Origin: Eutreptiella sp. 'Long Island Sound 2002'
Taxonomy: Eukaryota > Euglenozoa > Euglenophyceae > Eutreptiales > Eutreptiaceae
Reading direction: 5' to 3'
Assembly (NCBI GenBank): GCA_964036045.1
Contig: OZ038388.1
Coordinates: 6,846,058 to 6,910,057 of the forward strand
Length of the DNA stretch: 64,000 bases
Shown one piece after another: positions 49,545 to 61,310 of the stretch (position 1 is the first letter of the stretch; each line of letters opens with the position of its first letter). A program made the translations under genes and the position numbers. The notes beneath the pieces are model-generated. The model was not told the origin of the DNA, ran no database searches, and saw only the letters and a program-made list of their open reading frames with translations.

Positions 49545-50651
49545 TGTGTTGCTGAGCTATAGAGCAAGGAATAGCATGTGCAATTCAGTCCTGAGGGCAT
49601 GCAGGGTGAAATGGGGCACCAGCTCAGCAACACGGCACCTCACTGGGCAACAACAAAGCAGGACAATGCTGCCACATGGGGACACATGCCCCCAATTGGT
49701 GACTGGCAAAATGCAGCACGCCGACGAAGATGAACACTCTGTCCAAACAACAAAAACAACATGGTACTTCACAAACAGTTCAAAAGGCCAGGGTTTTGTT
49801 TGTCTACATAAGCCTGATCCCAGGGCAAAATCATCAGCTTGTTTATTTCAGTGAACATGAAACACAGGCTAGGTCGGGACACAAACGTAATAGAAATGTG
49901 AGTGCAGCTGGTCTGCAAATTGGGAAGGCAAGTAAACTTAGCGTGGAAAATGCTGGGCCCACTAAAAGCGGTGGTGCATAGTGTCAGTGCGAGCAGGGTG
50001 AAATCAGGTAAACCTGGTCCCACATCAGAAACTGCACCCCATACATCCGATGTGTGTTTGCACCACTGCGTAGACCACCATTTGCAGTATGACGGGCTTG
50101 CGCTGGGGAATCAATGGAAGCGGAAAATTCACGTTTCCAGGGCTTTGGGCACACAAAATACAAAGAATAAGATCCCACACTGGGTTGCACCAAATAGACA
50201 GGGGGTGGCTTGGTTGTACTTTGTTCACACAAAACGATCTTCAAAGGTCTAACTGTACAACCCTTGGCCTGCAAACATGCAATCATGCACACACCTAGTG
50301 CATGCATTCATGCCTCTAAGTGGCTTCGCAGAACACATTCCCTTGTGGCCAAAGGGTCTCTTGGCACAGCAACAGGAAGCAGTCACGAGTGAAGGAGTTC
50401 AGGCACAAGAGTGAGCAACCTTCAGGGATTCAAAGTTGGACAAGGTTATGGTAGTTGGGGTGAACAGTTCCGCCGAAGCAAGCACAAGCAAGCACAGCAG
50501 TTGGTCGGAACAGACGGAGCAGAGAGGGAGCACAGTGAACCGGGGGTTGTAGCTGAGCAAACAGGTTCATGGTCACAAACGCCATCTGGGATACACAGTG
50601 CAGAGGAAGAGGTCAAGGAGCAATGGGATTGCATGCAATGCCGCTGTGGTA

Positions 50652-51132
50652 TGGCCAAGTTCTTGCACTGCGTGTGCACTGCGTGCATACTGCGGACGCA
50701 GAGGCTGGGATACTCACCCAAGAATACCTGTCACCTGTCTAGTAGCACGGCAAAGCATCAAAGCCCACATGAGAACAATGAAAATGCCTTCAAGGGCCTT
50801 CAAGGGTGCCAAACATCCACATGCAGAACTACGCATCTACACATGCATGGGTTCATCAATGTGTAATTGTACCTTGCCATTTGTGTTTTGGGAGCTGATC
50901 TTGGCGAGCATCCTCAAAGCTTTCAAACATGATTTCCTTCAATGCTTTCCATCTCTTGTCTTGCGTGGTGCACCTTGACAATTCAAATATGCCACATCCT
51001 AAATGTTTAGGAAGCTAAAAAAAACCCTGGTACGGAACCAACAACTTGTGAAAAGGGGCCGAAACTAGGGTTCGAGTATTTGTCGACATCCAAAACTTCG
51101 CACTGCGTGCGTACTGCGTGCATGGCATTCCC
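50652..51132. mobile_element. TA-flanked GCACTGCGTGC element (in copy B)
   Basis: Duplicate of 40835-41314 carried along by the segmental duplication, one A longer in a homopolymer. Confidence 0.7.
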
Positions 51133-53446
51133 TATGAAAGACCACTTCATTAAAATTAATTGTCCAAAACCTCCCCGAAAAGCACCTCGAAGAGGTTGGT
51201 ACATATCCAGGCTAGCGCGGAGGAAACTACATGGTGAAATTTCGGATGGTCTTCGTGTAGTACCCCAAAGGCGTGTTTGCGGGTGAAGCAAACTTTTTGT
51301 TTTAAAAATCATGGATTTCTGACCTGGTTGTGGCCCAGACTTCTACAGTTGAAAAATGGGTTCTTGGTCATGTGGAGCACTTGAAATTGGTCGCTACAGA
51401 AGTGCTTGATCGGGTGGAAGGTGTTTGGGTTGTCAATTGGTGATGTAGGTTAGGCAGCAGGCTCGGGCGTAGAAAGCTGGAAACCCCGCCCCTAAAACCC
51501 AAGCACAACCGTACTAAGACGGGGAATAGACCCTTAATGATTGGCAACTGCAAATACTCCAGCAAATACCTCATAGCTATTCAGTCAGACGTTGCTGAGT
51601 TTAAGGGGCTCGGTATACCTGTCTGCTTGGCGGCGTTTTGGGGACCACAATCAGTTTGTGGTATGTCTGCAAAGGGGAAATCATCAGAATGAGTGACAAT
51701 ACTCTGAACGCAGGGCACAGTTTAAAAAAAAAAACAGGGCTGGACCCTGCGCTATACTGACCTCAGATGGCGGTCCTGCGGATTGCACAAAACCGTCATC
51801 CCCTGATCTCATGCAGCAAATTCGCATGAGAACATCTCCCTTGTCGTTGCAATGCAGGCCAAGCACGTGGATTCGGACCAGAACCGGCATGAGACAAAGA
51901 GTTTCACGTGGACTCTTTGAATATCAAAACGCCTGAGCAAGCTCAAACTGCACAGTACTGAACATCATGCCAAGTGCCACCAGGGCTACATCCCAAACAA
52001 GATGTGGCTGCACTCCAGAAGGCGCCTGGGATTTTGGAGCAGGGTTTTTGTTCTGTGCAGCACAGAATGTTTGGTGGGGCAGTACATACTTTGGCAGCAG
52101 CCCTGGTAGGGGGTCTTTGGAACGGTTTGGAACGGTGGTTGCTGCCACTGCAGGGGGAAGCTGAGACCCTTGTGACATCACTCTGATTCTCGTTCGTTAG
52201 CACGCCACTACAAACACGAACTCTCAGACATCGTCACAGACACCATCACTGCAGCATGAGCACGCTGGCCGTTGAGATCCTCTAGCAGCCCAGGCTCAAA
52301 GCGAACCCAGTGTGGGGGCGGCCGGGCGGCCCTCAAATTTTGGTTGAAACCATGAGTCGGGGGGAAGGGGGCGGCGGAGAAGGGGATCAATGGAGTCAAA
52401 GGGGGCTCAAGGGGTCAGAGGGGAGGTACAAGGTGGAAAGGGTAACGTAGTGAAAAGTAAGGAAGGGGAGATACAGCACGTCAAATAGACACCATGCCTT
52501 GGCCTTGACCCACAATTTAAGGCCACTTGACCACTGGACTGAACACTGGAACGTGCAGACCAGAAAACATTTAAAAACCTCTATTGGATGTTTTGGATGC
52601 CCCAAAGGTCTCCTACAACGGCATTATATCCGCTCTCGATGAGGCTTGCATGCACAGAACCTCGTTGCATCTTGCAAGATTCAGGATGGGACGCTCATGG
52701 CAGCCAATAACAAGTGTTCTCGACACTTGAAAAAATGGTCCACCGCGCCCCAAAAATTCGAACACCAAACACACAAATACACCAACAAACACTAAGCACA
52801 TCCGCGGAATGACATCAAAATGTTCCATCTCCAGACAAACAAAAACTAAAGCGGCGGAAATCGCAACACGCCCAACATTCTTCAGGCAGCGGCACTATCT
52901 GCCAGGGCGGGCGGAGGGGGGGGGGACGTGCGTGGACTAGGCACCACCGCCGACTGGAATCTCTTTCGTGGAATTTCTTGTGTGCCGTGTCCCCACCCGC
53001 CCACAGATGTGATTGGCATTTTCATGCTTTATCCATCGCCTCAGGCTCAACTTCAAGAACAAACCAAGGCACGGGGGCAACGGGCAGCAGCACAAATCAT
53101 GCACCTTGGCTGCCTCTGACTGGACTGACCTTTTACAAGCATGTTCTACCTTCCATTGCTGAATGGGTCAACAACCGTGGCATGGATTCTTGAAAAACAG
53201 GAAGCATCAAACACCAATCAGCTGAAGCCAGAGACTGGAAAGTGTAGCAGCGTGAAACAACGAGCACACGCACAATCACATGGGACGGCGGCAAAACGAG
53301 CCTGGAAGCAAGACACGCACACTTTCCTCCACAAAGGTGTCCTGCTGAGGCACAGTCAAGTGGCAAAATGTAACTGAAGAAGACACCAGAATAATGAGCA
53401 TCATGAGAACAGCTGGCGCCTAAACAACCCATCGGTCGGTCATGCA

Positions 53447-54865
53447 TCAACCCTTGGCTACTTGCTCGCCATGAACCATCGTCGCGCTCAAAGATAACCG
53501 CTTTCCCAGCTGATCATCGGAACTCTGGTTGTTTAGATAGCCACTCGGATCTGTAGCAGACCGAAAATCCTTTACGCCACCCTTGGAGCTCCTGCGCTTG
53601 TGCATGCCCAGCACCGTGTCATCAGAGGTGGTGGGAATACCGTAATGCACTTGCATCTGCAGCTGCTTCTTCAGAGCTTCCTCATCCGCACCATCTGCCA
53701 AGTCTAAAGCCAATCTGTAATTGGTGAACACCCGGTAAGCGGTGACAGTCGAACCTGTAGGCATAAAAGCTTGCTGCCCAGGTATGCGCGGCTTGTGGCG
53801 GTGCTGTGCTGTTGCCCCGTTCTTGATAACTGTGATCGGGTTGGACTCGGTGACAGGTACTTTGGGTGTGGCAATCGGACGTCGCGGCGAGCGCTCGGAC
53901 GGGTCGATTGTTCCCTTGATTTCTGTCCACGTGCGTATGATATTTGGTGTTCGATCATAAGGACTGAACAGCGGGGGGAACAAAGTTTGGTATGACGAAG
54001 TGCCAGATTTGTCTATCAACGTATTCTTCAATTGTTCTCGATGCTGCAGCTGCCGATCAAACTCCGAAAAATTGAAATTTGTTAGGTTTGAGGTCGTTGA
54101 TGCTGACATCTTCTTGCTCCTGACACTGATCTTCAACTTATTGGTGCTTTCCTGCAAAGGCTCTGAACTTTCTTCGGGTGGTTTTTCGCATTGCTCACTG
54201 TTGGCTGCTTTTAAAAGGGATGCAACAGGGTCCAAACTGTGCTGCCCAGTAGTGCTCTTGCGAACATAATGGTGCCGAGCTTGACACCTTGCTCTCGACT
54301 TGCCTTGCTTTTGCTCATTCTGCTCTTTGGCGGATTGCTTTTCGACATCCTCACCTTGTGAGGCTTCAGGCTCAAGGATGGGAGCTTTCTTCTTTTCCAC
54401 TGTTACAGAGTAATCTGCAGTCCGGCTGAAGCTGCGCGGGCTGTATGCTCCACCCACAAGCCATGTATTAAAGCTCTTGAGTAGCTTAGGGTGCGCCAAG
54501 GACAACGTGAGGTCACCAATCGTTCTTTGTTGCTTATCTGGTGACATCTTGGAACCAGTGGAATGATGTGTCAATGCGGGAACAATACGTGCAGAGGCCT
54601 TCAAATCTTGCCAGGGGGCATGACGTTTTGGAAGGCACAATGCAACGACAAAAAAGACACTCAGAATGTGTGATGGTGATGTGTGATGGTCGTGCACTAT
54701 TGGTTCCACTTCTATGGGCGGGGTAGCTAGAATATTGACAACAAGGGGTAGAATCCAAAATCGCTCAATAAAACCTACAAGAATCATGCATCTCGAGCAA
54801 CGAATGGACATCCAAGCGGCCACATCACCTTCATCCTTGCACAGTCCTAGTTGCTTGTATTTCAT
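53447..54865 (-). CDS. Conserved ORF of unknown function, copy B, 472 aa
   Basis: ATG 54865 (MKYKQLGLCKDEGDV) gives a longer protein than copy A because 11 bp more near 54680 keep the frame open. The extra N-terminus holds hydrophobic stretches (MILVGFIERFWILPLVVNIL and HILSVFFVVALCL) that could be membrane segments or a misread non-coding leader. From ATG 54547 on it equals copy A apart from three residues. The transposon begins 22 bp upstream of ATG 54865, so any original promoter has been displaced about 6.8 kb away. Confidence 0.5.
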   Translation of the reverse strand: MKYKQLGLCKDEGDVAAWMSIRCSRCMILVGFIERFWILPLVVNILATPPIEVEPIVHDHHTSPSHILSVFFVVALCLPKRHAPWQDLKASARIVPALTHHSTGSKMSPDKQQRTIGDLTLSLAHPKLLKSFNTWLVGGAYSPRSFSRTADYSVTVEKKKAPILEPEASQGEDVEKQSAKEQNEQKQGKSRARCQARHHYVRKSTTGQHSLDPVASLLKAANSEQCEKPPEESSEPLQESTNKLKISVRSKKMSASTTSNLTNFNFSEFDRQLQHREQLKNTLIDKSGTSSYQTLFPPLFSPYDRTPNIIRTWTEIKGTIDPSERSPRRPIATPKVPVTESNPITVIKNGATAQHRHKPRIPGQQAFMPTGSTVTAYRVFTNYRLALDLADGADEEALKKQLQMQVHYGIPTTSDDTVLGMHKRRSSKGGVKDFRSATDPSGYLNNQSSDDQLGKRLSLSATMVHGEQVAKG

Positions 54866-54878
54866 AATGCAGCTACAT

Positions 54879-54887
54879 TCATATCAC
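54879..54887. other. Left 9-bp target site duplication
   Basis: TCATATCAC, repeated at 61652-61660; the empty site is 45050-45058 in copy A. Confidence 0.92.
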
Positions 54888-55022
54888 GCGTATTTGGTAA
54901 AACTTAGTACCGGATGAGGTAACACTTAGTAAAATTTGGTAAAACTTAGTAAAATTTGGTAAAACTTAGTAAAAAAATTTTAAAGAAATTTTTCAAAAAA
55001 AATTTTTTACTAAGTTTTACCT
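54888..55022. repeat. Left terminal/subterminal repeat region of the 6.8 kb transposon
   Basis: GGTAAAACTTAGTA-type repeats occur four times in direct orientation, then TTTTTTACTAAGTTTTACC in inverted orientation, giving a long AT-rich hairpin. Confidence 0.85.
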
Positions 55023-55186
55023 CGGTCCACTAAGCCCCCCCTCCCCCCCGGCTGCCGGTTTAAACAAGGTAGTCAATACTTCGATGGTAGGTGGTACTTT
55101 TGTTTAAGGGTACAAGGCCCCCGAGTCAATTCTCGCCCACTTGTGTTAGTGGCGCCCCACCCAGGCCAAACCATCATGCACACCAA
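55023..55186. other. Short non-coding stretch inside the transposon
   Basis: Weakly tRNA-like (GTGGTA near 55090, GAGTCAATTCTCGCC near 55121), without a convincing cloverleaf. Confidence 0.3.
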
Positions 55187-56224
55187 TTAGTTGGCACTCG
55201 GCCAACATAACAAAATATAATTGGGGTTGGGCAGTAGAAACAAAATCTGTGGGAACTCCTTACAAGTAGTTACAAAGGATACGCTTGAAAATCTAGTTGG
55301 CGTTGGTATCTGCATGGCGCGGTTGCCTCGCACTGTGGAATTATTGGTGCACATCCCAAACAGAGCCGTTTTCAACTCCCCTTGCAGCTCGGTGCAAAAT
55401 GCTTGGTCATTTCTCAGTTGACCATCGGCATTTTGGGGATATTGAGGAGGCACTGCATACCACTTGCAACAGATCCACACACCACGACGGGAGTTAACAG
55501 CAGAAGCAGCAACAACAGTAGGCATACTAGGATGGGTGTCAACAGCAGTAGCAGCAACAATAGCAGAAGCAACAGCAGAGGCAACAGCACCAGCACCAAG
55601 GTTGGTCGTCCACAATTGGTACAACCCAACACAAATCTCCGATTGAGACAAGATGGACGCATGCAAGGCACAATGAAGAACCTTACATTCGTGGCACGCC
55701 ATGTGAGGTGTACCATCACAAGAAAAGCATGTGTCAACGGAGTCCACAGATTTGGGTTTGGGGTACATCCGAGCCACCTCCCAATGTACCGCTGGAGTCC
55801 TTGGGGTGAAGGCCAACTTTGAACGACTTAAGTATAGAGTAGCCTCAGCCATTTCACGCAACAACCACAATCGATCTTGTGGCACTTGCAATATGCCCTT
55901 GAAAACGCGCCGAGACAAGGCACAATGCAACTTCAAGAGACATGCTGGATGGCAACTGACACCATCAAGCTGCTGGATGAAGGTGGAATGCAGGGGTGCA
56001 ATTGCAAATGCAAGGGCACCGAAAGCATCCAAAAGCTTTGACCACCTCTTCCCCTTCTGTGGTTCAACGCCTTCTCGCTCGGCAATCAAATCCACAACAG
56101 CCAACTCCTCTTGGTTAGCCCCAACAATGTGTGGCCGGTCACACATTGGGTCAAACTTAAGGCGGTGGTATTCGCGAGTTGGGGCCATCAACAACAAGTG
56201 GAGCAACCAATGAGAATTACTCAT
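55187..56224 (-). CDS. Transposon-borne Cys-rich ORF, 345 aa, family unknown
   Basis: ATG 56224 (MSNSHWLLHLLLMAPTREYH) to TAA 55187, uninterrupted. The middle holds CFSCDGTPHMACHECKVLHC followed by ALH: C-x2-C-x7-C-x2-C-x4-C-x2-H, a zinc-binding cluster like those at the C-termini of PiggyBac-type and other transposases. An Ala-rich run encoded by CAG/CAA repeats (about 55500-55600) follows; the part beyond it may be intron or non-coding. It may be a DNA-binding or transposition accessory protein, by position only. Confidence 0.45.
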   Translation of the reverse strand: MSNSHWLLHLLLMAPTREYHRLKFDPMCDRPHIVGANQEELAVVDLIAEREGVEPQKGKRWSKLLDAFGALAFAIAPLHSTFIQQLDGVSCHPACLLKLHCALSRRVFKGILQVPQDRLWLLREMAEATLYLSRSKLAFTPRTPAVHWEVARMYPKPKSVDSVDTCFSCDGTPHMACHECKVLHCALHASILSQSEICVGLYQLWTTNLGAGAVASAVASAIVAATAVDTHPSMPTVVAASAVNSRRGVWICCKWYAVPPQYPQNADGQLRNDQAFCTELQGELKTALFGMCTNNSTVRGNRAMQIPTPTRFSSVSFVTTCKEFPQILFLLPNPNYILLCWPSAN

Positions 56225-56745
56225 ATTATACACCTACACCACAATCCGAGGTGGTGCGAAAAATATATCTATGGACAACGCTTGCAAAGTGCGCCGTGCC
56301 CACGATTTAACCAGCTGTTTGCGGCATTGTGCACTGGCACATGAGGCAGGTAAGCTGACCAGTTAACTCCCGACATTCGGTGCTGAATATTTTTACATGG
56401 ATTGATGCCAACACAGATTTGAAGTGTAAGATACTCAATTTAGATGTGGAACTAGAATTATAACTCCCAGATGCATTATTAACCTTACTGCTGCAGCCGC
56501 AGCCAAGCTAACAAAATGCCGCAAAAGCGGTGTCGCAGGCGCCAGACCTTATTATTCCCGCCCGGTGATTACGTAATTAGGCAAAATTGTTAAAGAAATA
56601 ACATTGAAGCGCAGTGTTTTTTAAACTATTTTCGTTAGTTTAATGATTAAATGCCTTATGCCGCGTTGTTTGCTGCGTGCAGCACAACAAACTGCCGTGG
56701 ACGGCCATATTCCTCTGTTGCGCAGGCCGTGCTGTCTGTTGACCT

Positions 56746-58224
56746 ATGCGCAACCCACATAGAAGCAAGAAAACAGCCCGCAGAAAGCGCCACCCGGAAT
56801 ACACGTCCCGCACACCGCAGCTGGTGGAGTCCGACCGTGCAGACGCGCGCCTGACAAGAGCAGAGTGGAAACGATTCTTCTTCGAAGTGGTCCGCCCTGT
56901 GTACAATGAAATTGGGTTCGACGAGTCGCGCATTTACAACCTTGATGAGTCGGGGTTCTTCCGCCAGTTCATCACAAACTCTGGGGCCCGGAAGGTCATC
57001 ACCAAGCGTGGGTGCAACGATGTGTATCGCTGGCGCGGCTATGGACGCGAACACATTACGGGGATCGCTTGCATACGTGCTGATGGAATTGGAACTGTGC
57101 CATTGACGTTGATTTTCAAAACCAAAAAAGTGAAGGGTGACTGGTTTCGACACGCTTCTACGCCGGTGGTGTTGCTAGGAAATGGGACAGGGTGGAGCAC
57201 AGCGGCTGACTTCCAGGTTTACTTGGAAAGAGTGTTCCAGCACTATACCGGATGTTCGGACACGGAGGATGGACGGGTTGTTCTGCTGGTCGACGGCTCA
57301 AAGACGCATCTGACTGCGGAAGTGTTGGCCGCAGCAAAACAACTTGGAGTCCTCCTGATCTGCTTCCCATCGCACTCAACCGACGTTGTGCAACCTCTCG
57401 ATGTCAACATTTTCGCACCGCTGAAGCGCAAAATCCGCAGGGGCCAGGATCGCTGACTCCGTTCGCATCAGGGACGGTCACTGACGCACAGCCGGTTTGT
57501 GGAGCTTGTCACTAGTGCTTGGGGTAGTGTAGCCGGAACTACTCAAGTGAAGGAGTCCTTTTGTGTCACTGGACTATTCCCACTGTCCTTCGATGAGTTC
57601 ATGGAACATGCCCCAGTTCCTCGAATCAGAGATGATGTGCCTGCTCCGAACATTGGAATTGAGCCCCCCGATGAGGGTGTTGCGAACGCATCAGGCAACA
57701 ATGACCCCCATCCACAGATGGCTGATGCCTCCTCACAAGTTTGCTCACGCGCCATCAACAGCGCCATGCGCGACGACCCGACTTCGATGAAGTTTGGTGG
57801 CTTTGTCACCAGTGAGGAGTATATTAGGGCGTGCACTGCGGCAAATTCTACACGGGCTTCAGCGGCACAGCCCTCAGGGGAACAACATCCCAGAAGAGCA
57901 ACACAACGTTCCGCTTCTACCGGGACCTCACCATCACAACGCAGAGCTGTTGCTGGAGACGATGACGATCCAGCAAACCCGTGTCCTGCAGTGCCTTCCA
58001 CAAGTACGCGGTTGCGACGAGGTCGATTTGTGGTCAACCACAAGGACCGCCGCAACACCCAAAACTATGCTCGCGCCGAACGGGCAGGCAGACGGCTGCA
58101 GCGGGAGAGTGACTCTGACTCCGATAGCGACGCACCAGCCGCCAAACGCATCTGCTCAGATTTCTGCTCGGATTACGAAGTGCAGCTGTTTCTAAGCGCC
58201 GCCTCTGGACTGTCGGATTCATGA
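56746..58224 (+). pseudogene. pogo/Tigger-like DDE transposase, N-terminally truncated and stopped
   Basis: DDE_1 superfamily (CENP-B/Tigger/pogo). KRHPEYTSRTPQL marks the usual junction after the DNA-binding part. Catalytic residues: Asp in YNLDESGFF (about 56938-56960), Asp in LLVDGSKTHL (about 57285-57315), Asp in HSTDVVQPLDVNIF (about 57372-57415). TGA at 57454-57456 interrupts after KIRRGQDR, and the same frame goes on with SRFVELVTSAWGSV and SFCVTGLFPLSF, the normal family continuation. The CENP-B-type helix-turn-helix that should precede it is missing or degraded (GRPYSSVAQAV near 56690, other frame). The C-terminus is acidic and Ser-rich. It would cut and paste DNA in the nucleus; this copy is broken. 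Confidence 0.8.
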
Positions 58225-59559
58225 CTGTGTTTCTGTTTGCTGTCAGGTGAACACTTGAATTGTACCCCATTCTCGGATCCATAGATTTGCGATGTTTAGA
58301 GCCATGCAAAACAGGTGTGCATGGCCGCTGATATGATGTGCAGCCAATTCTGACGTGTATTTTTTAATATATGTTTAAGGATTTTTTGCACCCTGAGGCA
58401 AGGCTGGGTACATCCACTGTTTTTGCCCGCCGTTGCACCTCAGTAATGAGAGCAGGAGCAGGAGCAGTTGGTCCCGCCCTGTGGCATGGTGGCAGCACAG
58501 TGTCACTTGTGAGCGTCTGCAGACATTGTGGTGCGGACAGGGGAGTGGCACAGTGTCAGCACAGTGTCATTTGTGAGCGTCTGCAGGCATTGAGGTGGGG
58601 ACAGGGGAAGGACTCAGGCTGCATTGTGTGGTCTGAGTCCTGGCAGGACTGATTGCCCTGAAACTTGATTGAGTAACTTTAGAGAGAAGTACATGTCGCA
58701 ACATTGGGGTGTTACGGCTTATTTTTTTGCAAGTGTGCAAGGGGATAGAGGTGCAGTTCTCATTGTTTTTTTACAAGCAGAGAAATGGAAATACAATGAA
58801 GCGAAGAAGCCACATTTTATAAATGATAAGGTAGAAAACATTTTATCGGACTGGCACAATGGTTTCGATAAATAGTGGACAACAATGTTCACTGCAGAAA
58901 ACACTTTGTCCGCATGGCACACTGGTTTGGATGAATAGTGGACAACAACATTTACGGCAGTGAATAGCCAAACAGAAAAAATAGACTTGAAGGCACAACA
59001 TTCCGGACACACAGTTCTAAAACCTTTCATAGTTAACCTTTGGAAGAAAAACTCAAAACATGTTTGATGTACCCGGGATGTCTGGGAAACAAAGAGACAC
59101 CAAGAAGGCAAACACCGGGGACATGCGTTGTAACCTGATTGTAGAATCTACTCTGAAACATTCCCAAAACTGTTTGAAAAGTGTCCTTAATGCATGTAGG
59201 TTCCATACACAGGGTACCTGGGAGGTGTGTCTGAAGAGAGGACAATAAAAGATTTTGTAAAACTGTTTTGAGAATGTTTTTGATACATGGAGCGCTGGAG
59301 GGAAGACATTGAAAACGTTTGTAAACCCCAGGGGTGTTTCTGAAAAGTAGACCATACAAAGATCAAAAACATGCTGTACTATCTGTACATGAGGGCGAGC
59401 AGGGACCAATGCTGTAACAACCAATGGCCGATAGTGTACAATGCCGGCAAACACTAGGTTTTTTGGTCCCTGACCAAATTTTTCCTATGGGGAACAATTG
59501 GGTCTTGGGGTCAAATGACCCCCGGAAGAAATTGGTCGGGCGGCATTATTTGGTCAGCT
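58225..59559. other. Non-coding transposon interior with local duplications
   Basis: A ~67-bp tandem duplication at 58490-58610 (GTGTCA(C/T)TTGTGAGCGTCTG), a ~60-bp one at 58845-58950 (GATAAATAGTGGACAACAA), and loose ~100-bp repeats at 59050-59360 (GTTTGA...GGTACCTGGGAGGTGTGTCT). No gene seen. Confidence 0.55.
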
Positions 59560-61310
59560 TACCTGCCGCCTGGGGGGTCCCCACCGCTTCAATGCGGGGG
59601 GCAGAATCAGAGGTGGCCCACAAGTGGGCAAGGTGGCTACATAACCCCTGCCGCCTAGGGGGTCCCCACCGCTTCAGAGCGGGGGGCAGAATCACAAGTG
59701 GCCCAAAAGTGGGCAAGGTGGCTACATAACCCCTGCCGTCGGGGGGGGGTCCCCACCGCTTCAGAGCGGGGGGCAAAATCAAAGGTGGCCCACAAGTGGG
59801 CAAGCTGGCTACATAACCCCTGCCGCCTAGGGGGTCCCCACCGCTTCAGAGCGGGGGGCAAAATCGGAGGTGGCCCACAAGTCGGCAAGGTGGCTACATA
59901 ACCCCTGCCGCCTGGGGGGTCCCCACCGCTTCAGAGCGGGGGGTAGAATCAGAGGTGGCCCAAAAGTGGGCAAGGTGGCTACATAACCCCTGCCGCCGGG
60001 GGGTCCCCATCGCTTCACAGCGGAGGGCAAAATCAGAGGTGGCCCAAAAGTGGGCATCAGAGGTGGCCCAAAAGTGGGCAAGGTGGCGACATAACCCTTG
60101 CCGCCCTGGGGGGTCCCCACCGCTTCAGAGCGGGGGGCACAATCAGAGGTGGCCCAAAAGTGGGCAAGGTGGCTACATAACCCCTGCCGCCTGGGGGGGT
60201 CCCCACCGCTTCAGAGCGGGGGGCAGAATTAGAGGTGGCCCAAAAGTCGGCAAGGTGGCTACATAACCCCTGCCGCCTGGGGGTCCCCACCGCTTCAGAG
60301 CGCGGGGCAAAATCAAAGGTGGCCCACAAGTGGGCAAGGTGGCTACATAACCCTTCCGCCTGGGGGGTCCCCACCGCTTCAGAGCGGGAGCACAATCAGA
60401 GGTGGCCCACAAGTGGGCAAGCTGGCTACATAACCCCTGCCGCCTGGGGGGGTCCCGACCGCTTGGGAGCGGGGGGCAGAATCAGAGGTGGCCCACAACT
60501 GGGGAAGGTGGCTACATAACCCCTGCCGCCTAGGGGGTCCCCACCGCATCAGAGCAGGGGGCAAAATCAAAGGTGGCCCACAAGTGGGCAAGCTGGCTAC
60601 ATAACCCCTGCCGCCTAGGGGGTCCCCACCGCTACAAAGCGGGGGGCAGAATCGCAGGTGGCCCACAACTGGGGAAGGTGGCTACATACCCCTGCCGCCT
60701 GGGGGGTCCCCACCGCTTCAGAGCGGGGGGTAGAATCAGAGGTGGCCCAAAAGTGGGCAAGGTGGCTGCATAACCCCTGCCGGCGGGGGGTCCCCATCGC
60801 TTCAGAGCGGAGGGCAGAATCAGAGGTGGCCCAAAAGTGGGCATCAGAGGTGGCCCAGAAGTGGGCAACGTGGCTACATAACCCTTGCCGCCTGGGGGGT
60901 CCCCACCGCTTCAGAGCGGGGGGCACAATCAGAGGTGGCCCACAAGTGGGCAAGGTGGCTACATAACCCCTGCCGCCTAGGGGGTCCCCATCACTTAAGA
61001 GCGGGGGCAGAATCAGAGGTGGCCCAAAAGTGGGCATCACAGGTGGCCCACAAGTGGTCAAGCTGGCTACATAACCCCTGCCGTCGGGGGGGGGGGTCCC
61101 CACCGCTTCAGAGCGGGGGGCAAAATCAAAGGTGGCCCACAAGTCGGCAAGGTGGCTACATAACCCTTGCCGCCTCGGGGGTCCCCACCGCTTCAGAGCG
61201 GGGGGTAGAATCACAAGTGGCCCACAAGTGGCAAGGTGGCTACATAACCCCTTCCGCCTGGGGGGTCCCCACCGCTTCAGAGCAGGGGGCAGAATCAGAG
61301 GTGGCAGCAG
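59560..61310. repeat. ~86-bp satellite array, about 20 units, with higher-order structure
   Basis: Unit: GCCGCCTGGGGGGTCCCCAC, CGCTTCAGAGCGGGGGGCA, GAATCAGAGGTGGCCCACAA, GTGGGCAAGGTGGCTACATA, ACCCCT. It contains the inverted pairs GGGGACCCC-like and GCCCACAAGTGGGC. A variant with a doubled AGAGGTGGCCCAAAAGTGGGCA occurs at about 60030-60085 and 60820-60870 with matching neighbours on both sides, so ~790 bp was duplicated as a block. The long open frames across the array are by-products. Confidence 0.95.

Larger units (their letters stand above)
47833..54887 (+). repeat. Segmental duplication, copy B, near-identical part
   Basis: Direct copy of 38015-45058. It ends in TCATATCAC, the left target duplication of the 6.8 kb transposon. 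Confidence 0.97.

Noticed and set aside
55060-55140. tRNA gene candidate inside the transposon
   Set aside because: The B box is poor (GAGTCAATTC) and no acceptor or anticodon stem closes.
60615-61214. 199-codon - strand frame, and many others at 59.5-61.4 kb
   Set aside because: Produced by the ~86-bp satellite; the frames repeat the same few residues.
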